Shown here: piece by piece, positions 1 through 10,178 of the stretch
How positions within the stretch are numbered: position 1 is the stretch's first letter
Layout of the letters: the number at the start of each line of letters is the position of its first letter
Source: Pseudogymnoascus destructans
Lineage: Eukaryota; Ascomycota; Leotiomycetes; Thelebolales; Thelebolaceae
Length of the DNA stretch: 64,000 nt
Direction of reading: 5' to 3'
Assembly: GCF_001641265.1 (NCBI RefSeq)
Contig: NW_020167520.1
Location: forward strand, 1,736,001-1,800,000
Notes under the pieces: generated by a model
Database searches by the model: none
What the model saw: the letters and a program-made list of their open reading frames with translations, nothing else
What the model was told of the DNA's origin: nothing
Position numbers and translations under genes: made by a program

Positions 1-132
1 GAGAAGGGGGGTGTGGGGCTTGAGCCGGTGAGGGATGAGCAGCTGCCCAAGTACGAGCGCGATGGGAAGAAGTGGGATGAGCTGGATATGGAGCTCATGG
101 GCGGGCTGAAGGAGAAGAAGGAGTTCCTGTGA
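1..132 (+). CDS. 3' end of an unrecognised gene
   Basis: An open frame enters from the left edge and ends at TGA 130-132, giving a 43-residue charged C-terminus that finishes in ELMGGLKEKKEFL. The codons are GC-rich like GPI13 next door, which supports real coding sequence. The acidic/lysine-rich tail has no membrane segment. I do not recognise the family and give no function. Confidence 0.6.
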   Translation, partial: EKGGVGLEPVRDEQLPKYERDGKKWDELDMELMGGLKEKKEFL

Positions 133-1489
133 GCCTGGAGCTTGGCTATGCTATGGGATGGATGGGGATTTTGAGATTTCGGGATGGGTGCTGCTTAACG
201 ACTTGATGGCTCTTTTTCCTCTGCCCTTGCCTCCTCTGATGAGACCTTTTTTGGGTGGGCCTTGGAAAGTCTTGGAATGTTTATATACTCGTTGCGGACT
301 ATCAACAACAATGATGTCCGAAAGTTCCTGTACAAAAAAAGATGCCATACGAACATAGGGGCTTTTGTGTTCATCACTTTCTGGGGAGGCTCTCTTTTTT
401 ACTTCTTGGCATTGGCATTTTTGTTTCTTCGTCAGGGAGTGGGCGATTTGGAATAAAAAACTTACTCACTCACTTTAACGGTATTTGCTGTCTGGCTGTC
501 TGGCTGTCTGGCTGTCTGGCTGTCGTTGGATTGAGCTGGGAAGCAGCCATTACCTTTCTGGTGTCCATAGACGCAATACAGACAAACGCTTGTAGCGAAA
601 TTCATTGATTGACTGCATAAAGTATTGTTGTGATGATATATATAAATGGACCCTCATTCAGTTCACCAGCTGGGATGATCTACATGACAATCCGGGTTTG
701 GTCTCACGCGCACGCACAACACCAAATATTGAAATTCATGCATCCCCCTCACGAAGCTCCTTCCACATATATCACACATCACAAACTCGATTATTTACGT
801 ATATAAATACCAAACCAATCTTCTTCACAACCTTGGAACAAGCCAGAGAATGTAATGAAAATCTAAAGTGTCGCGTCATCTGGAGGCAGTGTAATACCAG
901 AGACACTGTGTCCTGGGACGTGAGTAAACCCAGCGGTCCCAAGACGAGTTTCAAAAATAGATTTAATCATTGATTTGTCCAATAGGACAATTTCAGAGAT
1001 TAAACTGAAAAGAACAGATACTACACTTGATCTAAGCCAATAGGCAAAGAGAGCTAAAGAGAAAAGAAGAAAAGTTTCCAAAGGTCGGGGGGTGGGAGGT
1101 GTATATATAGGCGACGGAAATTTTGAAATCACGCTAGTGAAAATTGCTCTAAACCTAATTCAGCATGGTTTGATGATTGTTTTGGGAGAGCTCCTGGAAT
1201 TCACGTGATGTGTGTGCCACTCACGTCGTCTGGCACCCCTCGAAATTTATATTCCGCCGCATAACTAGCTGCTTCCGGTTCCTATTCAAACACTACAGAC
1301 GACAACTAGAGACGCCTATTTCTCTACTACACCTGTCAATTGGGTGGATATGTTTGAGCATTTATAGATACAACCTTATGATCCTTATAAATCCGCACAT
1401 CTTATGCTGTGAACAGCAACACAATCTAAACCCCAACAGCTCGGACACAGCTCCCCCCCCAACGCCCCAAGGGACAACCAACGCCCACC
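133..1489. other. Intergenic region upstream of GPI13
   Basis: There is no convincing gene here; the open frames are short and unlike known proteins. It should hold the 3' UTR of the preceding gene and the GPI13 promoter and leader. A TATA-like AT run lies near 1102-1109. The A/C-rich stretch just before the GPI13 ATG (1430-1489) is typical of a fungal 5' UTR. Confidence 0.5.
488..524. repeat. Microsatellite, 8-bp unit TGTCTGGC
   Basis: About four and a half perfect head-to-tail copies of TGTCTGGC. It is non-coding and likely length-polymorphic. Confidence 0.9.
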
Positions 1490-4400
1490 ATGCCCCCATC
1501 CGACCCCGACTACGCGCGCATCCAAGCCCTCTACGCCAAAGCGCGCGAAATCAAAGCCAAAGAAGACGCCGCGGCCGCCATCAAAAAAGAAGCCTCCCGC
1601 CTCCCCACCGCAGCCGAAAAGCGCGACGCCATCTGCGCCGCCGACTTCCGGCGTCAATGGAACTGGACGACCCTCTTCTTCGCATGGCTGTTCTTGGTCA
1701 ACGCTGCGGGTATCTACTTCTTCACCAAGGGCTTCTTGCTCACAAGGCTAGTGCTGGAGGAGCACTCGGCGTGCGCGGAACCGCCGAGAGGGTATACACC
1801 TGACTCGGCAAGGCCGGGGTGCTGGCACCCGAGGATCTTTGAGAAGGCGGTTGTGGTTATTGTGGATGCGTTGCGTTATGATTTTGCGGTACCGGTTAAT
1901 GGGACGGAGGAGCAGCCGGCGCTGGCGTGTCATAATGCCTTGCCGTTCTTGTACGAGACGGCTGTTAAGGAACCGCATAATGCGTTCCTCCTCCCGTTCA
2001 TCGCGGACCCGCCGACTACGACCTTACAGCGCCTTAAGGGCCTGACGACGGGGACTTTACCGACTTTCATCGATGCGGGGAGCAATTTTGCGGGGACGGC
2101 GATTGAAGAGGATAATTTGCTCAAGCAGCTCAAGGAGGCGGGGAAGCGTATTGCGCACTTGGGCGATGATACGTGGACGGCGCTGTTCCCTGACTACTTT
2201 GAAGAAAACGTGAGTCGCGCATACGATAGCTTCAACGTGTGGGATCTACACACCGTCGATAATGGCGTGATCGAGCATGCGCTGCCGCTCCTGATGTCGA
2301 AGCCGAAAGCAGCGGAGGGCGTGGGCAAGGAAGACTGGGACGTGCTGATTGCGCACTTCCTGGGCGTGGACCACGCAGGACACAGATATGGACCGGATCA
2401 CCCAGCCATGACGGCCAAGCTGGCACAGATGGACGGCGTGCTGCGCGATATCGTGGCCGCGCTGGACGACGACACGCTGCTTGTTGTTATGGGTGATCAC
2501 GGTATGGATGCTAAGGGTGACCACGGCGGCGAGAGCGACGATGAGGTGCAAGCCGCGCTGTGGATGTACTCGCGCCGCGGGATCTTCGGGCGTACCGCTC
2601 CGGAAACGCTGCTGCCACCGCAATCTGCGAAGGATGCCCGCGCTGTGAACCAGATCGATCTCGTACCCACGCTGGCGCTGCTTCTGGGCCTGCCGATTCC
2701 GTTTAATAACCTCGGACGCCCGATTGAGGAGGCGTTCGCGGGGCGAAAGGGCAATGACTGGGCCAACCTTGCTAGCGTATCGGCGATGACGGCCGCAGGG
2801 GTGGAAAGGTATCAGGATGCGTACTTCAAGGCGAGAGGCATTGAGGAGGGAAATGCTGGGACGAGGGCACTGTGGGGTGGTGCGCAGGAGGCACTACAAA
2901 GGAGCCTTAGCGGGGAGAAGGGGACGTACAAGAGGGCGTATGAGCTGCTCACGGCTTATCAGCGGGAGACGCTGGATATTTGCCGTGGACTGTGGGCACG
3001 CTTCGATGTGACGAGTATGGTACAGGGTCTTGCGATCCTAGCTGCGACTCTGGTGGTTCTGCTCCTCTTTGCGCGCAATGCCGGCACGGACAGCCCTGTT
3101 ATGTCGCCAGAGCTCGAGCAGGCGGAGCTGCAGCTTGAGAAGAACGGCGTGGATGTCCCTGCGAACGCTGATGCGGACGGGATGAACTCGGAGCCAGATG
3201 ACTTCACCACCTCTGTCGTGAAGGGCGCTTTCATCGGCATCCTCGCTGGCGCTTCTCTCGGTGTCACGGCATCATCTCTTTCCCCTGAACACTCGACCAT
3301 CAACGACACTCTCCTCGGTGCCACAGCCTGCAGTCTTCTCGCAGCCCTCATCGCCGCCCTCGGCTCCCCCCTCCCCTACCGCGCACCTTTCCCCACAACA
3401 CCATGGTCATTCCTCGCGCTCCTCCTCCCCGCCCTCCCCGCCATCGGCTTCGGCGCGAACTCCTTCACAATCTGGGAAGACCAAATCCTTCTCTTCCTCC
3501 TCAGCACCCTCGGGCTCATCTTCCTCTTCGCCTCCTTCTCCCTCCCCTCCCCCGAGCGCACCCTCAGCATCACGCAAGCCATCCTCTTCACGCTCCTCAC
3601 CTGGCTCGCCTCCCTCTCCAAACTCTGCCGCGAAGAACAAATGCCCTTCTGCCGCTCCACCTACTACGCCTCCGCGACCTCCTCCACCTCTGCCCCCTGG
3701 CAACTCGCCCTCCCCTACCTAACCACCCTCCTCCTCCCCTCGGTCCTGAAATCCTACCTCCTCCCCTCCCGCAACTACCGCGGCCCCGCCCCGCTCTTCC
3801 TCAACACCCTGCGCGCGGGCCTCCTTGCATGCGCCATCTTCTGGACCCTCGACGCCGCTGATGATGGGGCGTGGTTCCCCTTCCTCCCTACTGGACTCCT
3901 GAAAACCGCGCGCGTGGCTATCGCACAGGTGGTACTGGGAATCGGATTCGTCGCCGGGCCGGTCGCGTACGCGTACTCATCTCCTTGCGTCAGCATCACA
4001 CGCGCCGCTACTCAGGGGGCTCCCAGCACCGCTGCTCCCGCTGCGGCTAGCTCGCGCATGACCGTCACGGTGCTGGGATACGCTAATGCACAGGGGAGCT
4101 CGTACCTGCTCCTCCTCTCGTCACTCCTTCTGCCACTCCTGCTTCTCCAGAAGCCTATGGGTGCGTTCGCGCTGGCCTTGGGAGCGTGGCAGATCCTCAC
4201 GCTGGCGGAACTGGTCGATGTGCTAAAACTCCGCGAGTCGCCTGTTTCGCCCGTGGTGCTGGCGCTGATGGGGTCGTTCTACTACTTCAAGACTGGACAC
4301 CAGGCTACGCTGGCGAGCTTGCAGTGGGAGAGCGCGTTTGTGCCGTTACATGCTGTTGTGTACCCATGGAGCCCCCTGATGGTGGGTTTGAATACTTTTG

Positions 4401-4714
4401 GTGGCCCGATTCTGGCCGGGCTGGGAGTACCGCTTGTGGTGCTGTGGAAGAGGGAGGTTAGGGGTGGGGGCGTGGCGGGGGAGGTGGCGAGGGGGTTGGC
4501 GTGGTGGTTGCTTGTTGTGCTGGGGTGGGGGGTAGTGACGGCGGGGGGGGCGGGGTGGTTGAGGAGGCATTTGATGCTGTATAGGGTGTTTAGCCCGAAG
4601 TGGATGATGGCGGGGGCGACGGGGTTGATGGTGCAGGTTGGGGTTGGGGTTGTGGTGTGGTTGGGGGTTGCGAGGTGTGTTGGGGGGGTGGGAGAGGTGT
4701 TTGGGTGGGTATAG
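1490..4714 (+). CDS. GPI13: GPI ethanolamine phosphate transferase 3 (GPI13/PIG-O)
   Basis: The 1074-residue uninterrupted frame has the PIG-O/Gpi13 layout. A lysine-rich cytosolic N-terminus is followed by one membrane segment near residues 60-80. An ER-lumenal alkaline-phosphatase-like domain spans about 110-400, and a long multi-pass hydrophobic C-terminus runs from about 515. Metal-site motifs are visible: VVVIVDALRYDF with Asp near 126, GVDHAGHRYGPDHP, and MGDHGMDAKGDHGG near 333-345. The family adds ethanolamine phosphate to the third mannose of the GPI anchor precursor, the group later joined to protein, in the ER membrane. The length matches the family. The ATG sits directly after an AC-rich leader. 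The last 100 residues are encoded by very G-rich DNA. A Fot1 element begins only 119 bp after the stop. Confidence 0.95.
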   Translation: MPPSDPDYARIQALYAKAREIKAKEDAAAAIKKEASRLPTAAEKRDAICAADFRRQWNWTTLFFAWLFLVNAAGIYFFTKGFLLTRLVLEEHSACAEPPRGYTPDSARPGCWHPRIFEKAVVVIVDALRYDFAVPVNGTEEQPALACHNALPFLYETAVKEPHNAFLLPFIADPPTTTLQRLKGLTTGTLPTFIDAGSNFAGTAIEEDNLLKQLKEAGKRIAHLGDDTWTALFPDYFEENVSRAYDSFNVWDLHTVDNGVIEHALPLLMSKPKAAEGVGKEDWDVLIAHFLGVDHAGHRYGPDHPAMTAKLAQMDGVLRDIVAALDDDTLLVVMGDHGMDAKGDHGGESDDEVQAALWMYSRRGIFGRTAPETLLPPQSAKDARAVNQIDLVPTLALLLGLPIPFNNLGRPIEEAFAGRKGNDWANLASVSAMTAAGVERYQDAYFKARGIEEGNAGTRALWGGAQEALQRSLSGEKGTYKRAYELLTAYQRETLDICRGLWARFDVTSMVQGLAILAATLVVLLLFARNAGTDSPVMSPELEQAELQLEKNGVDVPANADADGMNSEPDDFTTSVVKGAFIGILAGASLGVTASSLSPEHSTINDTLLGATACSLLAALIAALGSPLPYRAPFPTTPWSFLALLLPALPAIGFGANSFTIWEDQILLFLLSTLGLIFLFASFSLPSPERTLSITQAILFTLLTWLASLSKLCREEQMPFCRSTYYASATSSTSAPWQLALPYLTTLLLPSVLKSYLLPSRNYRGPAPLFLNTLRAGLLACAIFWTLDAADDGAWFPFLPTGLLKTARVAIAQVVLGIGFVAGPVAYAYSSPCVSITRAATQGAPSTAAPAAASSRMTVTVLGYANAQGSSYLLLLSSLLLPLLLLQKPMGAFALALGAWQILTLAELVDVLKLRESPVSPVVLALMGSFYYFKTGHQATLASLQWESAFVPLHAVVYPWSPLMVGLNTFGGPILAGLGVPLVVLWKREVRGGGVAGEVARGLAWWLLVVLGWGVVTAGGAGWLRRHLMLYRVFSPKWMMAGATGLMVQVGVGVVVWLGVARCVGGVGEVFGWV

Positions 4715-4832
4715 ATGTTTGGTTTACTTGTGGGGTTGGATATTTAGATGTGGATATGTTGTTAACTAAGCTGTTGGATTGGCTATTGTATGTTGAATAG
4801 AGATGTATATACCTTTATTATAAAACTATGTA

Positions 4833-4878
4833 ACGTACATGTATAGCGAAAGCGCCAAACAAGCGAAAGCGCCAAAAT
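4833..4878. repeat. Left terminal inverted repeat of the Fot1 element
   Basis: 46 bp identical in reverse complement to 7588-7633. It contains the motif GCGAAAGCGCCAAA twice in tandem, separated by CAA, a likely transposase-binding pair. Confidence 0.93.
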
Positions 4879-4938
4879 TATCTACCCTCACGACAAACAT
4901 TGCGATAAATCTACCACAACATTAGAAATCAATTGAAA

Positions 4939-7535
4939 CTACTCGGAGTCCTCTTCCTCAGAGGTGTCTATTACAATCTGACACGTGCGCGCATTGTGCC
5001 CAGTCTCACCACACTTGCCACAGCGACGGGCACGGGTTTCTTCCCTTGGCTTCCGACCACGGCTTGCCCTTATTTCCTGCTCTACCTGCTGCACAACATC
5101 CCTCTCATCCTGTAGCTCTTGCGCCCCTTGTTGACTAAGTGATCCTCCTTGCTGTAGTCGTGTTTTCCTAGCTCTCCGGCGCTTGCTTAGTACTTCATTT
5201 GCCTGTCGTAGGTTTTGGTTCTCTCCCTTTAGCAGTGCTAATTGATGCATTATTTGCGATGCACCCTTTGTAAACTGGTCAACAGCTGCATAGATTGAGG
5301 TTGGAGAGCTATTTTGATGGCGTGAAATCCGAGTTTTAATAAATGTAGACTGTGACATAGCTTCAATTGGGTTGTTTGGTGTCTGAGAAACCCAAGGTTG
5401 AGCAGTACCTGGGCGGGAGCTTGGAGGCGTTGGTGTCCTTAACTTAAGATCAAGTGTAGATATCACTCTCTCAGGGTCAAATGGAAGAAGCCCTGCCCCT
5501 CGGAACCCGCCTCGAATGTTACTTTCCGTCATTGTAGTGTTAAATGCAGCGTGGAAGGCAGGAAAGAAGTCATCCTTTGTAATATGAGAAATATGAGCCT
5601 GCATCATATCTTCAATTTGCCGACCATAGGCCTGCTTTAACGGGCCGAAACAGCCAACATCAAGTGGCTGCAGTAGATGAGAAGAGTGAGCAGGCATACA
5701 AAGCGTAATAATGTTGTGTTCCTTGCAGTACTCCTCAAACTCATCTGAGTGGTGGCTCTCATGACCATCAAGGACTAACAAGCGATAACCACCAACACTC
5801 CGGGCCTTTGTATGCTTCTCAAAGTGCTGAATCCAATCCATGCCTCTCTCGTTTGTAGTCCAGCCATTTTCAGTAACAGAAATCACCCAATCGCTTGAAA
5901 ATCCACTATTCTCATACCAAGATGTAAGGTGGTTTTTGCCTGCAACAATGATAAATGGTGGTACTGCCCAACCTTGAGAACTAACGCCTTGGATTACTGT
6001 AACCCATTCCCGATTACCAGGCTGTACCTTCTTTGCTTTTGCCCGCCCGTCTGAGCTTGTTACAACCATAGCAGTTGAGATAACGCCCATCATAAACCCA
6101 GTCTCATCAAAGTTGTAGATATCTGCTTCATCGATACCATATTTTGCAATTGTGTTACGCACAAGCTCAAACCAGCCATTAATAACTTCTGGATCTTCGC
6201 ACTTAGCCCTCTGGTAGTCGTATTTGCGCTGAAAGCGTGTCTGGAGCTCTACACGCCGCTTAACAAAGTTTGAAGCCCAACGCGACCCAACGCGTGACTG
6301 TAATGGTGGGTGCACCAGATATGAGAATCTAGCCACCCAAGGAAGGGATGAATTTACTAAGACAACACACTGTCTTAGGAAACAGAGCCAAAGGGTTGTA
6401 GCTTAGACTATTCCACAACGCAGCAATCAGGTGTATGATGTGGTGAAGTGGTTTAGACAAGTTGCAACAAATGTTGAGTCTGAGAACTCAGGGGTAAGTC
6501 CGAGGTTAGCACCTCACTGACTTTTCAAAAATAGAGAATAACAAGATCAATGCTTGGAAGCTTGGAAAAGACGTAGAAGTATGTGCTAGTCGATTTACTG
6601 TATTGCCTGCTTGCCCTTTCTTAAGGAAAGGGCAATCCTATTTATGCCAAAGGAGTGTAGTTCTCTCATTTTCCATGACTTTCCATGACTAACCAGGCTT
6701 GGTAAATGTATTAGAAATCAAGTGCGACCCACAACTAGCTTGCTAATCATGTAGTGAACGTAAGAGAATCCCATAGAACCATCTCTTGGGTTCCTAGCCT
6801 ATAGGAAGTGAAAAGGAGGTCCAAGGTCAGAGTACCTATAGACAAATTATGTCATAACTTAACCAATCTTGTGGGTAACTAAGGAGCGATGACGTGTAAT
6901 GAATCATAGAGGGTTGTAGAAGCTTCTAGAGCTATCGTTCATGTTCCTAGGCCTCTAGTTGGTAGAGATATGCCATGTGGTAGTATTGGCCCACCCCCTT
7001 AAGGAGGAGATTTTCTTAATAACTTGTTCAATGAGTGTCCAAATGATATGCCGTGATGTATGTAGCATAAACAGATGTAGTAGAAGAGTTTGCAGCAATC
7101 GTTGAGTAGTATTGCTTCTGTTGTTGGTGTGATAAGCCAAGATATGTATGGTGACTTGTAGGTTTGAGGAGGAGATTTCTAAGTTTGCTCTTGAGTTTGA
7201 TAGCAAACTGAGTGCAACGAATGTCAGTATGACAGTGACGCGTCGCGTGTTGCAAGTAGTCGACTTGCCATATCTTCAACAACAGACAGCCGAGGAGGAA
7301 ACCCTTTGGCAGCTAGGTCGAGTATATACTGAACAAGGACGGACTCCTCTAGGTTAGTTAATTTCCGTGAGTTGGCTTGGATATCGCGTCGTGAAGGTAC
7401 ACCTTCTAGACGACGACCTAGCTTGCGGTGGTCCACAGAATAGATCCTAGCAGCAACTCGAAGGCGTAACTTTGGGTCGCTTTGCATAGCCTGGATAGCT
7501 AGCACTAATTGGCTTTCATCGTTTTTATGGGGCAT
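4939..7535 (-). pseudogene. Fot1/pogo transposase with zinc knuckle, disrupted by LTR
   Basis: The first part (7535 down to 7240) encodes a psq-type and a CENP-B-type helix-turn-helix for DNA binding (MPHKNDESQLVLAIQAMQ onward, and LTNLEESVLVQYILDLAAKG). The second part (6298 down to 4939) encodes the DDE endonuclease: YNFDETGFMMG (first Asp), RLLVLDGHESHHSDEF (second Asp) and HSSHLLQPLDVGCFGPLK. The tail has a CCHC zinc knuckle (CGKCGETGHNARTC) near the end. An LTR with a 5-bp GTGAC target duplication separates the halves. Both halves stay in the same frame across the site when the insert is disregarded, so the LTR is the only visible break. Some fungal pogo-like proteins carry terminal zinc knuckles; its role here is unknown. 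Confidence 0.92.
6299..7234 (-). mobile_element. Solo LTR, Ty3 family A
   Basis: 936 bp starting TGTAATGG and ending ATGACA on the plus strand (TG...CA ends), flanked by 5-bp direct repeats GTGAC at 6294-6298 and 7235-7239. There is no internal retroelement sequence, so it is a solo LTR left by LTR-LTR recombination. It is nearly identical to 32107-33042: I saw one difference. Orientation is minus, judged from the polypurine tract and chromodomain of the related copy at 31.5-32.1 kb. Confidence 0.93.
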
Positions 7536-7587
7536 GTTTTGTTGTTGAGGAATTTAACATTTAGTTGGGGGGTTTGGTCACCGCATC

Positions 7588-7633
7588 ATTTTGGCGCTTT
7601 CGCTTGTTTGGCGCTTTCGCTATACATGTACGT
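7588..7633. repeat. Right terminal inverted repeat of the Fot1 element
   Basis: Perfect inverse of the left repeat with the same doubled 14-bp motif. It is followed by TA, the second half of the target duplication. Confidence 0.93.
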
Positions 7634-7925
7634 TATGTTATATCAACTTTTTATTTATTTATTTATAGAATTATAAGAATATCAACGCTAGTGTTCGGCG
7701 GATATATATCCGGGTAGTATCCGTGATGCCCACGGGTAGGGTATGTATCCGACTAATATCTCACGGGTAGAATAGGTATATATTTGGATATATGAGGCTA
7801 AATTCTGTGAATAGAGCATATAAAAATGAAGCTTTAGATAATACTAATAAACTATAACCTATAGCTTGAAAATATTAGACTTATTCGTGTGCCTACTATC
7901 AGCCTCTTGTATCCGACCCTAATAC

Positions 7926-8045
7926 CGTAAGCACAGTAAATATCTAATCGTTGGCGGTGATAACCTATTCCGCTTCTTTGTAAGAATATCACTACCATTA
8001 CTAAATACCCGTTCTGATGCTATAGATGTTACTAGAATTGCTAAA
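7926..8045 (-). pseudogene. Relic of hAT transposase C-terminal dimerisation domain
   Basis: Read on the minus strand, this stretch encodes IARDHLAI, SIASERVFSNGSDI and LTKKRNRLSPPTIRYLLCLR. That is the diagnostic hAT dimerisation signature (family consensus around SxxSERVFSxxG and KRNRLxPxxxxxLxxL). Upstream reading frames are broken by stops. The surrounding DNA (about 7640-8400) is AT-rich with TATCCG-containing repeats near 7700-7770 that may belong to the element end. It is a dead, degraded element, possibly mutated by repeat-induced point mutation. Confidence 0.82.
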
Positions 8046-8407
8046 TGGTCACGAGCAATATGGGCAATAACTAGATATTAGTATTGCTTTATGCACTAAT
8101 ATCTAAGGATATCCGCATGGTCACTAGGCTGTGGTTTAAGCATCTACCGCCTCTATTCTGGCTCTTGAAATGCAAAGCCCTCTAATGCAAATGGGTCTTT
8201 GTTAGAATTAGGTTCTTGCTCTGTTGTATTTATAGCACTGTTGCTTCTGCAAGAGCTGTTTCACGGTTGATACGCTCTATATTAAGGTGATACCCTCGCT
8301 TTTGGTATGTTCTACAAACGTCTTTAAATTACGCCCTTGCTCGTGCTCTTCGTGTATCATCTATATTTGGATATAACTTTTTAAATAACGTATTTCACAT
8401 GCGAGCT

Positions 8408-8766
8408 GGTCACTGAATCTCCCACCTAAAATCAGGAAATTTGCAAGACAATAACTCAACAACAGCTTGATAATACATATTAAAAATACTTTTCTAGCCT
8501 TTTTACTTAGTTAAATCCTTATCTAGTTATTTAGGAATAATCTATGTTGTAGTTCTTAAGATATTAAGTATAAGCACTAAGATTTAGACTAGATCTTTAT
8601 ATCTTAACATCTACTGGTCTAATTGCTCTAAAGCTAGAATAAAGAAATCTAAATGTATAGACCAATCTGTACACACAGTTTTAGAATATATTATCAAGTT
8701 GTTGTTGAGTTATTATCTTGCAAATTTCCTGATTTTGGGTGAGAAATTCAGCGCTTGGGTGACCAA
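8408..8766. mobile_element. Fold-back (MITE-like) element with about 70-bp inverted arms
   Basis: The left arm, about 8408-8474, pairs with the right arm, about 8690-8766. Both contain the complement of TCAGGAAATTTGCAAGA and of ATAACTCAACAACA, and both outer ends contain GGTCAC. The left arm lacks an 8-bp piece present in the right. The centre is AT-rich without coding potential. It could be a non-autonomous hAT derivative given the neighbouring relic, but clear target duplications are not visible. Confidence 0.75.
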
Positions 8767-8918
8767 TTCATTCGTAGGTCGCAAATTATAGCAACAGCTA
8801 AGTGCTTACCAAAAATCCGCCCAGTCACCACCACCCAAATCTCCACAGCCACCACCCCAAAATCCCTCACAGTCGCTCAAAACATCCCATAAATTAAAAT
8901 CATTAATTTCTACATAAA

Positions 8919-9856
8919 CTACGCCTTCGGCGACAAAATCACACCATACTTCAGCTCTAACGTCGCCTTCTCTCCCCCTCAAACGGCAGGAAATCCACAA
9001 CCAAATCATCCTTCACCGCAAACACCGTATCCGTCGTCAAGTACTGGTCATCCGACGGGAAGATCTGCGTCGTCACCGGGATATACGAGTCGTGGGAAAT
9101 CTATCAGGTCAGCCAGGCCCCTCACAACACTCCTTCAGACTCACCATCAAATGAAAGTGCGCCGGCCTAAACGGATGCCTATCTAGCAACTTCAACAACA
9201 CACCGGCCGGCCCGTCCGTCGGCAGCGAGTACGCGGTCGGCTTCAGGTAGTAAAACCAGTACTTCCCCTTCTCGTTCGTCCTGAACTTCCCCCTCAAATT
9301 GTTGTCGGTCTGGTTGTCCGCGTCCTGGAAGTCGTACTTCCCATTCGACGACGCCTGCCAGAAATCGAACACGGCGTTGGCAACCGGCTTCTTCGTCCTC
9401 CAAGTCCAGCACCTTCCCGTGCATGTACACGACCTATCCGTCGTGCTTGTCCTGGATCACGCTCCCCCACTCCCTGAACGGCGCATTCAGCGACCAGAAC
9501 GGCACGAGGATCGACGAGGACGTGGGCGATCCAGACTCGCTGGCGTGCCTGTGCGCGATCTCATCGACGAGCGACTCAAGGCCTAGGACATCGCAAATTC
9601 TCAACCCCTCGTTCGTGATTGGCGTCGAGGCCTGCCCGATGGAGTTCATGAAGCGCACGCCAATCATCTACTCATCGGGGGTCAGCTCAATCTCGGGTAA
9701 AGTCGTGGAGGTGGCGGATCAGGCTGGACAGGACGGCGCGAGTGCGGTCGTCAGTGGCGGGGTCGTCAGTGGCGGGGCCGATGGTGTCGACGACATGCTG
9801 GGTGAACTTTGGAACCGCGACTCGGCGGTCGTTGCTGCGTGTGCTGGAGTAGACAT
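8919..9856 (-). pseudogene. Intradiol ring-cleavage dioxygenase (catechol/hydroxyquinol 1,2-dioxygenase), broken
   Basis: Minus-strand pieces in different frames add up to an intradiol dioxygenase. The N-terminal helical domain is recognisable (VPKFTQHVVDTIGPATDD; LGLESLVDEIAHRHASESG; SILVPFWSLNAPFRE). The catalytic domain follows (GKYDFQDADNQTDNNLRGKF; GKYWFYYLKPTAYSLPTDGP; RHPFRPAHFHLM, holding the iron-ligand Tyr and His pair), then VTTQIFPSDDQYLTTDTVFA and VKDDLVVDFLPFEGE. A 44-nt GT-AG intron (9101-9144) still fits. Breaks: at least three frame changes, and a TAG at the expected Trp of DEWMIGVRF. The family cleaves catechols to cis,cis-muconates. The gene shares a 322-bp upstream region with the divergent muconate cyclase relic. 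Confidence 0.88.
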
Positions 9857-10178
9857 GATGAATGAGATGAGTTGCTTGATGGGATTACAAGAGAATGGGA
9901 TATGATCTATATATCGCCAACCTACCGGCAAATATCTCCCCCGATGGATTGACCTCATCGGGTCTCATCCGTTAGCTCCCCGCCTCCGTGGTCCTCGTCG
10001 TCCTCTCATCCGCGACTCGTTTTGTAATTCCCGCCCCGCCGAAGAATCGGCTCGGACGAACGTAACCCCTGCGGATGAGTCTTTACCAGACGGCATTGGA
10101 GTCGGCAGCTCTCATCATCAATTAAATGTGACAAAATGGCTTCAATTCAGATAGTTAACTCATTCAAACACCGTCGCG
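9857..10178. promoter_or_regulatory. Former divergent promoter of the ring-cleavage gene pair
   Basis: 322 bp between the start codons of the dioxygenase relic (minus) and the muconate cyclase relic (plus). Head-to-head spacing of this size is typical of co-regulated fungal catabolic genes. CGG-rich stretches near 10010-10060 could be zinc-cluster factor sites, but no clear palindrome was found. Confidence 0.45.

Larger units (their letters stand above)
4833..7633 (-). mobile_element. Fot1/pogo-type DNA transposon, split by a solo LTR
   Basis: The element is bounded by 46-bp perfect terminal inverted repeats and flanked by TA on both sides (4831-4832, 7634-7635), the target duplication of the pogo/Fot1 group. 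Length is 2801 bp, of which 941 bp is a later LTR plus one duplicated target copy, so the original element was about 1.86 kb, normal for Fot1. It carries a single transposase gene on the minus strand. Perfect TIR identity suggests fairly recent mobility. Confidence 0.93.

Noticed and set aside
3261..3722. Open frames overlapping GPI13 on both strands
   Set aside because: They are Pro/Ser/Arg-rich shadows of GC-biased codons of the GPI13 membrane region.
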